NCBI RefSeq assembly: GCF_011455875.1
Contig: NZ_CP015031.1
Location: forward strand, 2,027,405 to 2,091,404
DNA: 64,000 nucleotides
Source of the DNA: Basfia succiniciproducens
GTDB lineage: Bacteria; Pseudomonadota; Gammaproteobacteria; Enterobacterales; Pasteurellaceae
Reading direction: 5' to 3'
A program made the translations under genes and the position numbers. Shown piece after piece: positions 57,193-64,000 of this stretch. The notes under the pieces are model-generated. The model saw only the letters and a program-made list of their open reading frames with translations. It was not told where the DNA came from and ran no database searches. Within the stretch, counting starts at the first letter, position 1, and each line of letters starts with the position of its first letter.

Positions 57193-58203
57193 ATGGCACA
57201 AAAAGCAATCGTTATCGGTGCAAGCGGATATACCGGTGCGGAGTTGGCGAGAATCCTGACTCATCACCCCGAATTCGAACTTGCTGGTTTATATGTTTCA
57301 ACCAATAGTGCGGATGCAAACAAATCTATTTCTACACTCTATCCTCAACTCAAAACTATCTGCGATTTACCTCTGCAACCTCTGCCGGAAGATTTAACGG
57401 AAATCGCACAAAACGCCGATTTGGCTTTTTTCGGTACGGCACATGAAGTGAGTGCGAATTTAGCGCCGGTTTTTCTGCAAAATAACTGTAAAGTTTTTGA
57501 TCTTTCGGGGGCGTATCGGGTAAACAGCGAATCTTTTTATCAGGAATTTTACGGTTTTGAACACAAACATCCCGAATTGTTAAAACAAGCGGTATATGGT
57601 TTGGCGGAATGGAATGCGGATAAGATCAAAACTACGGATTTAGTTGCTGTTGCCGGTTGCTATCCGACGGTTTCTCAGCTAAGTTTAAAACCTTTAATTG
57701 AGGAAGGTTTACTGGATGTTAACCAATTGCCGGTGATTAATGCGGTAAGCGGTGTGAGCGGGGCCGGGCGAAAAGCTTCACTGACCAGCAGTTTCTGCGA
57801 AGTAAGTTTAAACGCCTATGGTGTGTTTAACCATCGCCATCAACCGGAAATCGCCACTCATTTGGGTACGGATGTTATTTTTACTCCGCATTTAGGCAAT
57901 TTTAAACGCGGTATTTTGGCGACTATCACCGCTAAGTTGAAAGCAGGTGTAAGCGATGAACAGATCAAGCGGGCTTATGCAAAATATTATGCGAATAAAC
58001 CGTTGGTTCGTGTGTATGAACAGGGTTTGCCAAGTATTAAGGCGGTAGAATTCAGCCCGTATTGCGATATCGGTTTTGCCACTAAAAATAACCATATTAT
58101 TATTGTGGGCGCGGAAGATAATTTATTAAAAGGCGCGGCGGCTCAAGCAGTACAATGCGCTAACATTCGTTATGGCTACAATGAAGTTTTAGGATTAATT
58201 TAA
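57193..58203 (+). CDS. argC: N-acetyl-gamma-glutamyl-phosphate reductase
   Basis: Third step of arginine synthesis, reducing N-acetylglutamyl-phosphate with NADPH. The 336-residue protein has the Rossmann start [15 protein letters not shown], the catalytic C156 in VAGCYPT and HRHQPEI near residue 215. argB begins one base after its stop. Confidence 0.97.
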   Translation: MAQKAIVIGASGYTGAELARILTHHPEFELAGLYVSTNSADANKSISTLYPQLKTICDLPLQPLPEDLTEIAQNADLAFFGTAHEVSANLAPVFLQNNCKVFDLSGAYRVNSESFYQEFYGFEHKHPELLKQAVYGLAEWNADKIKTTDLVAVAGCYPTVSQLSLKPLIEEGLLDVNQLPVINAVSGVSGAGRKASLTSSFCEVSLNAYGVFNHRHQPEIATHLGTDVIFTPHLGNFKRGILATITAKLKAGVSDEQIKRAYAKYYANKPLVRVYEQGLPSIKAVEFSPYCDIGFATKNNHIIIVGAEDNLLKGAAAQAVQCANIRYGYNEVLGLI

Positions 58204-58204
58204 A

Positions 58205-58978
58205 ATGAAACCCTTAGTAATTAAACTTGGCGGCGTATTATTAGACACACCCGCCGCCATGGAAAATTTATTTACCGCGTTGGCGGATTATCAACAGAAT
58301 TTTGCCCGCCCTTTATTAATTGTACACGGCGGCGGCTGTCTGGTTGATGATTTAATGAAGCGTTTAAATCTTCCCGTGCAAAAGAAAAACGGATTACGGG
58401 TGACGCCGGCGGATCAAATCGACATTATTGTGGGCGCGTTAGCCGGTATTGCGAATAAAACTTTAGTGGCGCAGGCGGCAAAATTCAAATTAAATCCGGT
58501 CGGCTTGTGCTTAGCCGACGGTAATTTAACTCAAGCCACACAATTTGATCCCGAATTGGGGCATGTGGCGATGGTGGTGGCGAAAAATCCCGCTTTGTTA
58601 AATAATTTGTTAGGTGACGCTTTTTTACCTATTATTAGTTCTATCGCCGTTGATGATAACGGTTTATTAATGAATGTAAATGCCGATCAGGCGGCAACGG
58701 CAATTGCGGCGTTAATCAACGCGGATTTGGTGATGTTGTCCGATGTGGACGGCGTGCTGGATGCAAATAAACAACGCTTAACGGAACTGAATTCGGCACA
58801 AATTGAGCAACTAATCGAAGATAAAGTGATTACCGACGGTATGATCGTTAAAGTAAATGCCGCATTGGATGCCGCCAAGATTTTAAATTGCGGCGTGGAT
58901 ATTGCAAACTGGAAATATCCTGAAAAATTAACCGCACTTTTTGCCGGTGAAATTATCGGCACCAGAATTAATCCGTAA
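58205..58978 (+). CDS. argB: Acetylglutamate kinase
   Basis: Second step of arginine synthesis, phosphorylating N-acetylglutamate. The 257-residue protein has the amino-acid-kinase start [10 protein letters not shown], the glycine loop [13 protein letters not shown] and the MLSDVDGV nucleotide segment. The short E. coli-like form lacks the N-terminal helix of arginine-inhibited kinases, so control is probably by ArgR rather than feedback. One uptake signal lies near its 3' end. Confidence 0.97.
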   Translation: MKPLVIKLGGVLLDTPAAMENLFTALADYQQNFARPLLIVHGGGCLVDDLMKRLNLPVQKKNGLRVTPADQIDIIVGALAGIANKTLVAQAAKFKLNPVGLCLADGNLTQATQFDPELGHVAMVVAKNPALLNNLLGDAFLPIISSIAVDDNGLLMNVNADQAATAIAALINADLVMLSDVDGVLDANKQRLTELNSAQIEQLIEDKVITDGMIVKVNAALDAAKILNCGVDIANWKYPEKLTALFAGEIIGTRINP

Positions 58979-58989
58979 CGGAAATTGCA

Positions 58990-59043
58990 AAGGTACATTA
59001 CGTACCTTAATAACGAATTCAGGGGCGTAGGCGATACGCCCCT
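58990..59043. repeat. Two hairpins in the argB-argH gap
   Basis: AAGGTAC/GTACCTT (58990-59008) and AGGGGCGTA/TACGCCCCT (59021-59043) are perfect inverted repeats with short loops, filling most of the 88-bp gap. Neither has a T run. The GC-rich second one stands out from its AT-rich surroundings and may be a dispersed palindromic repeat or an RNA stability element. Confidence 0.6.
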
Positions 59044-59066
59044 ACAAAATTAAAAGGAATATAAAT

Positions 59067-60449
59067 ATGGCACTTTGGGGTGGACGTTTTACACAAGCGG
59101 CGGATCAGCGTTTTAAAGATTTTAACGATTCGTTACGTTTTGATTACCGTCTTGCGGAACAGGATATCGAAGGTTCGGTAGGCTGGTCAAAAGCTTTAGT
59201 TAGCGTAGGCGTGTTAACTACGGACGAACAACAACAATTGGAACGGGCTTTAAACGAACTGTTAATTGAAGTACGTTCGAATCCGCAGGCAATTTTGCAG
59301 GATGATGCGGAAGATATCCACAGCTGGGTTGAAAGCAAGCTTATCGACAAAGTGGGCAATCTCGGCAAAAAATTGCATACGGGTCGTAGCCGTAACGACC
59401 AAGTGGCGCTTGATATTAAAATGTGGTGTAAAGCGCAGGTAACCGAATTGCAATATGCCGTACGTGATTTACAGGCAAAATTAGTGGAAACCGCCGAGAA
59501 CAATCAACATGCGGTAATGCCCGGTTATACTCACTTGCAACGAGCACAACCTATTAGTTTTGCCCATTGGTGTATGGCTTATGTGGAAATGTTAGAGCGT
59601 GACTATTCCCGCCTTGCCGATGCTTATAATCGCATGGATTCATGCCCGTTAGGCAGCGGTGCGTTAGCGGGAACGGCGTACCCGGTAGATCGCGAACAAT
59701 TAGCCAAAGACTTAGGCTTTGCTTTTGCCACCCGCAACAGCTTAGACAGCGTATCTGATCGGGACCATATCATCGAATTGCTTTCTACCGCTTCATTAAG
59801 TATGGTTCATCTTTCCCGTTTTGCCGAAGATATGATTATCTTCAATAGCGGTGAGGCGGATTTTGTTGAATTATCCGATCGCGTTACTTCCGGTTCGTCT
59901 TTAATGCCGCAAAAGAAAAACCCTGACGCCTGCGAATTAATTAGAGGCAAAGCCGGTCGGGTTATCGGCTCGCTAACAGGTATGATGGTTACCGTGAAAG
60001 GTTTGCCGCTTGCCTATAACAAAGATATGCAGGAAGATAAAGAAGGCATTTTCGATGCGTTAGACACATGGCACGACTGCTTAACCATGGCGGCATTTGT
60101 GCTGGAAGATATTCGCGTTAATGTTGAGCGCACTCGCGAAGCCGCTCTGAAAGGTTATTCCAATGCAACGGAACTGGCCGATTACCTGGTGGCAAAAGGC
60201 GTACCGTTCCGTGATTCTCATCATATTGTAGGAGAAACCGTCGTTTATGCCATTAAAGTTCACAAAGGGCTGGAAGACCTGAGTATTGAAGAATTCCGCC
60301 AATTCAGTGATGTGGTAGGCGAAGACGTTTACCCGATTCTTTCCTTGCAATCGTGCCTGGATAAACGAAGCGCAAAAGGCGGCGTCTCACCGTTACGCGT
60401 AGCGGAAGCCATTGCGGACGCAAAAGCGCGCATTGCAGCAAAGAAATAA
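59067..60449 (+). CDS. argH: Argininosuccinate lyase
   Basis: Last step of arginine synthesis, splitting argininosuccinate to arginine and fumarate. The 460-residue protein begins [12 protein letters not shown], has [13 protein letters not shown] and the family signature [12 protein letters not shown] containing the flexible catalytic loop. AAGGAAT precedes the ATG. argG is not in this window. Confidence 0.97.
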   Translation: MALWGGRFTQAADQRFKDFNDSLRFDYRLAEQDIEGSVGWSKALVSVGVLTTDEQQQLERALNELLIEVRSNPQAILQDDAEDIHSWVESKLIDKVGNLGKKLHTGRSRNDQVALDIKMWCKAQVTELQYAVRDLQAKLVETAENNQHAVMPGYTHLQRAQPISFAHWCMAYVEMLERDYSRLADAYNRMDSCPLGSGALAGTAYPVDREQLAKDLGFAFATRNSLDSVSDRDHIIELLSTASLSMVHLSRFAEDMIIFNSGEADFVELSDRVTSGSSLMPQKKNPDACELIRGKAGRVIGSLTGMMVTVKGLPLAYNKDMQEDKEGIFDALDTWHDCLTMAAFVLEDIRVNVERTREAALKGYSNATELADYLVAKGVPFRDSHHIVGETVVYAIKVHKGLEDLSIEEFRQFSDVVGEDVYPILSLQSCLDKRSAKGGVSPLRVAEAIADAKARIAAKK

Positions 60450-60474
60450 TTGAATTATAAAAACAGATTGTAAG

Positions 60475-60500
60475 GACGCCAAGTTTGGCGTCTTTATTTT
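60475..60500. terminator. argH terminator
   Basis: GACGCCAA pairs with TTGGCGTC over a 2-base loop (or shorter stem with larger loop), followed by TTTATTTTTATT. It lies 25 bases after argH. Confidence 0.88.
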
Positions 60501-60570
60501 TATTGCATACGGTTCCCAATCTATAATTCCGCATGCATTATAAAATTAACCGAATTTTGACCGCACTTTG

Positions 60571-61302
60571 CTATAAATCGCCAAAGCAGAGCTGTAACGC
60601 CGTGATTGCTACTAAAGACGCGGTTTCCGTGCGTAATACCCGTTTACCCAATAATACTTCGGTAAACCCCTGCCGTTCCGTTTGGGCGATTTCCTGCGGA
60701 GACAGCCCGCCTTCCGAGCCGATTAATAAACGTACCCCCTCGGCGGGAATGTCAGGCAGTGTTTGAATGGAATATTTAGCGCGCGGATGTAAATTCAATT
60801 TCAGCATACCGTCTTGTTCGGCGCACCAATCCTGCAATTTCATCATAGGCCGGATTTCCGGCACTATATTGCGCCCGCATTGTTCACAGGCGGCAACGGC
60901 AATTTTTTGCCATTGTTGGATTTTTTTATCCATTCGCTCCGCATCCAGCTTTACCCCGCAACGTTCCGACCACAAAGGCGTTATCACGTTCACGCCCAAT
61001 TCGACGGATTTTTGAACGGTAAATTCCATGCGTTCGCCGCGAGAAATTACCTGCCCCAAATGGATTTTCAGATGGCTTTCTCGGTCGTCTAATTGACAAT
61101 CCCGGATTTCCGCCGTGACGGATTTTTTATCCGCCTGAAGAATAACCGCAGTATAAACATGATTACTGCCGTCGAATAATTCAAGTCGTTCGCCCGCCTG
61201 CATTCTCAACACGCGCCCTACATGATTCGCCGCCTCGTCAGTTAAACGACAGGTCTTAATATTCGTTAAAGAATCCGGATGATAAATTCTGGGAATTCGC
61301 AT
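60571..61302 (-). CDS. rsmE: 16S rRNA (uracil(1498)-N3)-methyltransferase
   Basis: SPOUT-class methyltransferase acting on the 30S subunit. The 243-residue protein begins [12 protein letters not shown], has an N-terminal PUA-like domain, then [19 protein letters not shown] and the knotted SAM site with [14 protein letters not shown] and [11 protein letters not shown]. It is monocistronic. The 250-bp gap to recO has one uptake signal (61441) and a repeated TAGAATAT motif, and probably the recO promoter. Confidence 0.96.
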   Translation of the reverse strand: MRIPRIYHPDSLTNIKTCRLTDEAANHVGRVLRMQAGERLELFDGSNHVYTAVILQADKKSVTAEIRDCQLDDRESHLKIHLGQVISRGERMEFTVQKSVELGVNVITPLWSERCGVKLDAERMDKKIQQWQKIAVAACEQCGRNIVPEIRPMMKLQDWCAEQDGMLKLNLHPRAKYSIQTLPDIPAEGVRLLIGSEGGLSPQEIAQTERQGFTEVLLGKRVLRTETASLVAITALQLCFGDL

Positions 61303-61554
61303 AATTTCTCATTAGTAAAAAAGCAATGGCTTATCATAACAGAAATAAAAAGAAAGTTCTGTATTCGTAGTTCCGTGAATCCTCAATAACCTGCTTGAAT
61401 ATTTGTGTTTAATATAGATTCTAATGATTAAAATAAATAAAAGTGCGGTAGAATATCTGATAGAATATGTCAGTTTTCCGGCAAGCTTGATTTACTGTGT
61501 AAGCGTTCTCGGAATATACATAAATCCTAGTGTTAATAAAAGGGAGAAAAGGCT

Positions 61555-62265
61555 ATAGAAAACCTGCAGCGGGGTTTTGTGTTACACCGCAAACCTTATA
61601 GCGAAACCAGTCTGTTAGTGGATCTGCTCACAGAAGAAAGCGGACGATTAACCGTTCTTGCAAAAGGGGCAAGGGCTAAGCGCTCTGCATTAAAATCTGT
61701 TTTGCAGCCTTTTACGCCGTTATTGTTGCGCTGGACCGGTAAAAGCAGCCTTAAAATCTTAACGAAAGCGGAACCCGCCGCTATCGCCTTGCCTCTCCAA
61801 CAAACGGCGCTATTCAGCGGCTTTTATGTGAACGAATTAATCACCCGAGTGATTGAGCCGGAAACGCCGAATCCGCAATTATTCCAGGATTATTTGCATT
61901 GTTTGACGAGCCTTGCGGTATCGCAGAATTTTGTCGAACCCGCTTTACGGGAATTTGAATTTAAACTTCTGCATATTTTGGGATACGGCGTGGATTTTCT
62001 CCATTGCGCCGGTTCCGGCGAGCCGGTAGATGAAAATATGACTTACCGCTACCGTGAGGAAAAAGGCTTTATCGCCTCCTTAATTAAGGATAATTTAACT
62101 TTTTTCGGACGGGAACTTATCGCTTTCGAACGGCAGGATTTCAGCGAAAAATCCGTATTGCAGGCGGCAAAACGCTTTACCCGAGTTGCCTTAAAGCCTT
62201 ATTTAGGCAATAAACCGTTGAAAAGCCGCGAACTTTTTACTCAGACTATTTTACATTTGAAATAA
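61555..62265 (+). CDS. recO: DNA repair protein RecO, apparent AUA start
   Basis: RecF-pathway mediator that loads RecA on SSB-coated DNA and anneals strands. Residues [20 protein letters not shown] match the family N-terminus. The family's initiator position, M-E-x-x-QR-x-FVLH, is ATA here (61555-61557: ATA GAA AAC CTG CAG CGG). The frame has a stop at 61537 and no ATG, GTG or TTG until GTG at 61579, which would remove the first eight residues. AAGGGAG lies eight bases before the ATA, ideal spacing. From ATA the product is 236 residues. The GTG or the CTG at 61564 remain alternatives. rlmD follows six bases later. Confidence 0.88.
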   Translation: MENLQRGFVLHRKPYSETSLLVDLLTEESGRLTVLAKGARAKRSALKSVLQPFTPLLLRWTGKSSLKILTKAEPAAIALPLQQTALFSGFYVNELITRVIEPETPNPQLFQDYLHCLTSLAVSQNFVEPALREFEFKLLHILGYGVDFLHCAGSGEPVDENMTYRYREEKGFIASLIKDNLTFFGRELIAFERQDFSEKSVLQAAKRFTRVALKPYLGNKPLKSRELFTQTILHLK

Positions 62266-62271
62266 TTTGCC

Positions 62272-63594
62272 ATGGTTTTACTTTATACACCTCCCCAAAA
62301 AATAAATAAGCTCCAACGAGAAATGGAAGTAGAGATCCTCGATCTTGATTATCAAGGATTAGGCGTGGCAAAAATTCAAGGAAAAACCTGGTTTGTTGAA
62401 AACGCGTTACCGGGCGAGAAAGTTCGGATTAAAATTAAAGAAGAAAAACGCCAGTTCGGTCTGGCAACAACTAAAAAGATCCTTGAGGCGAGTGCGCAAC
62501 GGCAAACGCCGAAATGTCAGTATGCGTCTCAATGCGGCGGTTGCCAAAATCAGCATATTCCCGTCGAAATGCAACGGGAAGCAAAACAAAAAGCCTTATT
62601 CCGACGGTTATTGAAACTGCAACCGGAAGGCATTGAATTTATGCCGATGATAGTTGGTGAAGCTTTTGGTTATCGCCGCCGCGTGCGCCTTAGTATGTTA
62701 TTTGACGGAAAATTGAAACGATTAGAAATCGGCTTTCGGCAAAAAAATTCCGCCCAAATCGTTCATATTGAGCAATGTGAGGTGATTGAGCCTGCGTTAA
62801 ATAAAATTCTGTCAAAACTGACCGCACTTTTATCCCGTTTTTCTCAACCGAAAAATCTTGGGCATATTGAATTGGTCGCAGCGGATAACGGCGTTGCCAT
62901 GTTGTTGCGTTACAGTGGAAAATTGACGGAAAACGACCGCACTTTACTGTTGGATTTTGCCGTTCGGGAAGAGCTAATGCTTTTTTTACAGGATGATGAA
63001 AAAACAGAACAAATTTACGGACAACCGCCTTTCTATCAATTAGCGGATAACCTGCAATTACAATTTGATATCCGGGATTTTATTCAGGTCAACAGCCTAT
63101 TGAATCAGCGGATGATCACCGCAGCGCTGGATTGGCTGGACGTACAAAAACAGGATCATGTGTTAGATCTGTTTTGCGGTATGGGAAATTTCACATTGCC
63201 GTTAAGTCGACGAGTAAAAAGTGCGGTCGGAATTGAAGGAATTTCGGCGATGGTGGAAAAAGCCAAAGCAAATGCCGAACGAAATCAATGTCAAAATGTC
63301 CAATTTTATCGTGCTGATTTAGATCAGAATTTTGCAGATGAAGTCTGGGCGACAGAGCCATTTAATAAAATTTTACTGGATCCGCCTCGAACCGGTGCCG
63401 CATTTGCGCTGAATGCACTTTGCCGGTTAAAGGCGGAAAAAATTCTTTACGTATCTTGTAATCCTGCGACTTTGGTGCGAGATGCGGAGATTCTATTAAA
63501 CTCGGATTATCGGGTTAAAAAAGTCGCAATGATTGATATGTTCCCCCACACGGGACATTTGGAAAGCATTACACTTTTCGAAAAACAAAGTTAG
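62272..63594 (+). CDS. rlmD: 23S rRNA (uracil(1939)-C5)-methyltransferase
   Basis: RumA-type enzyme forming m5U1939. The 440-residue protein has an N-terminal TRAM domain (about 15-75), 4Fe-4S ligands C82, C88 and C91 (with a fourth cysteine near 166), the SAM motif VLDLFCGMGNFTLPL and the catalytic cysteine in YVSCNPATLVRD. It precedes relA by 12 bp, the same pair as in E. coli. Three uptake signals lie inside. Confidence 0.96.
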   Translation: MVLLYTPPQKINKLQREMEVEILDLDYQGLGVAKIQGKTWFVENALPGEKVRIKIKEEKRQFGLATTKKILEASAQRQTPKCQYASQCGGCQNQHIPVEMQREAKQKALFRRLLKLQPEGIEFMPMIVGEAFGYRRRVRLSMLFDGKLKRLEIGFRQKNSAQIVHIEQCEVIEPALNKILSKLTALLSRFSQPKNLGHIELVAADNGVAMLLRYSGKLTENDRTLLLDFAVREELMLFLQDDEKTEQIYGQPPFYQLADNLQLQFDIRDFIQVNSLLNQRMITAALDWLDVQKQDHVLDLFCGMGNFTLPLSRRVKSAVGIEGISAMVEKAKANAERNQCQNVQFYRADLDQNFADEVWATEPFNKILLDPPRTGAAFALNALCRLKAEKILYVSCNPATLVRDAEILLNSDYRVKKVAMIDMFPHTGHLESITLFEKQS

Positions 63595-63606
63595 TAAGGA
63601 AAAATT

Positions 63607-64000
63607 ATGGTTGCGGTGCGTGTTTCTCATTTATTGAATCCCAAAGACTTTATTATTGAAGACTGGTGCGCCGGTTTGGGATTAACGCCGGATGTGGAAA
63701 AAAATATTGTGCGTGCTTGGTATTACGCCCAGGAAAAAGCGCAACAACTTTTCCAGAACAGCCATTGGTATTTGCGTGACGGTGTGGAAATGGTCGAAAT
63801 TCTGCACGGTTTAAATATGGATGCGGACAGCTTGCTAACCGCTATGCTATTTCCGATTGTGAATGCGAAAATCGTGAATCAGGAACAAATTAAAGAAGAT
63901 TTCGGTCCCCATATCTGGAAATTGCTTAAAGGTGTGATTGAAATGAATAATATTCGTCAATTAAACACCACTGACTCCAACGCCCAGGTGGATAACATAC
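63607..64000 (+). CDS. relA: GTP pyrophosphokinase RelA, N-terminal part (cut by window end)
   Basis: Stringent-response (p)ppGpp synthetase, of which only the first 131 codons are present. The start MVAVRVSHLLNP and the segment DGVEMVEILHGLNMD then LLTAMLFPIV match E. coli RelA; this is the degenerate hydrolase-like domain. AAGGA lies before the ATG. It is the probable second gene of an rlmD-relA transcript. The frame is open to the last base. Confidence 0.95.
   Translation, partial: MVAVRVSHLLNPKDFIIEDWCAGLGLTPDVEKNIVRAWYYAQEKAQQLFQNSHWYLRDGVEMVEILHGLNMDADSLLTAMLFPIVNAKIVNQEQIKEDFGPHIWKLLKGVIEMNNIRQLNTTDSNAQVDNI

Overview
The window is a chromosomal segment of a gamma-proteobacterium of the family Pasteurellaceae. 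The strongest evidence is the uptake signal sequence AAGTGCGGT and its complement ACCGCACTT. I count at least 42 exact copies by eye, many as inverted pairs downstream of genes. This is the Haemophilus-type dialect of the signal. Gene content (RecO, RlmD, PolA, triheme quinol peroxidase, BetT, YihI) and moderately AT-rich base composition fit a succinate-producing relative such as Basfia/Mannheimia succiniciproducens or Actinobacillus succinogenes. That species guess is inference.

Layout. 1-745: 3' end of a 23S rRNA gene, then 5S rRNA and the rrn terminator. 877-1762: divergent MerR regulator and carboxymuconolactone-decarboxylase-like gene. 1761-6332: ndh, then nudC-hemE-yjaG-hupA, close to the enterobacterial order. 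6422-11991: DeoR regulator-glmS, an MFS transporter, mntP, pnuC. 11992-12401: non-coding stretch holding a 210-bp element with imperfect terminal inverted repeats. 12402-16936: rapA and gdhA. 17104-23386: six-gene minus-strand sugar operon (isomerase, periplasmic binding protein, ATPase, permease, RpiR regulator, PfkB kinase) behind a near-perfect CRP site and two palindromes. 23774-37155: trmN, then secE-nusG-rplKA-rplJL-rpoBC. 37315-45282: UPF0149 gene, mfd, gmhA, artPIQM. 45483-52479: triheme peroxidase, polA, a LysR remnant, betT. 52560-55817 (minus): hemN, a DUF2489 gene, yihI, rluA. 55950-60449: divergent argE / argCBH around tandem ARG boxes. 60571-64000: rsmE, recO, rlmD and the start of relA.

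Most genes are housekeeping: transcription and translation machinery, arginine synthesis and uptake linked by ArgR-type operators, heme synthesis, and DNA repair. The accessory parts are the sugar operon, the MITE-like element and its relatives, and the LysR remnant. I found no CRISPR array, prophage, complete insertion sequence, defence system or tRNA gene. The least ordinary items are an apparent AUA start codon for recO, the sugar operon of unknown substrate, and uptake signals placed inside regulatory DNA (rplK promoter spacer, rpoB-rpoC gap) and inside a polA interdomain linker.
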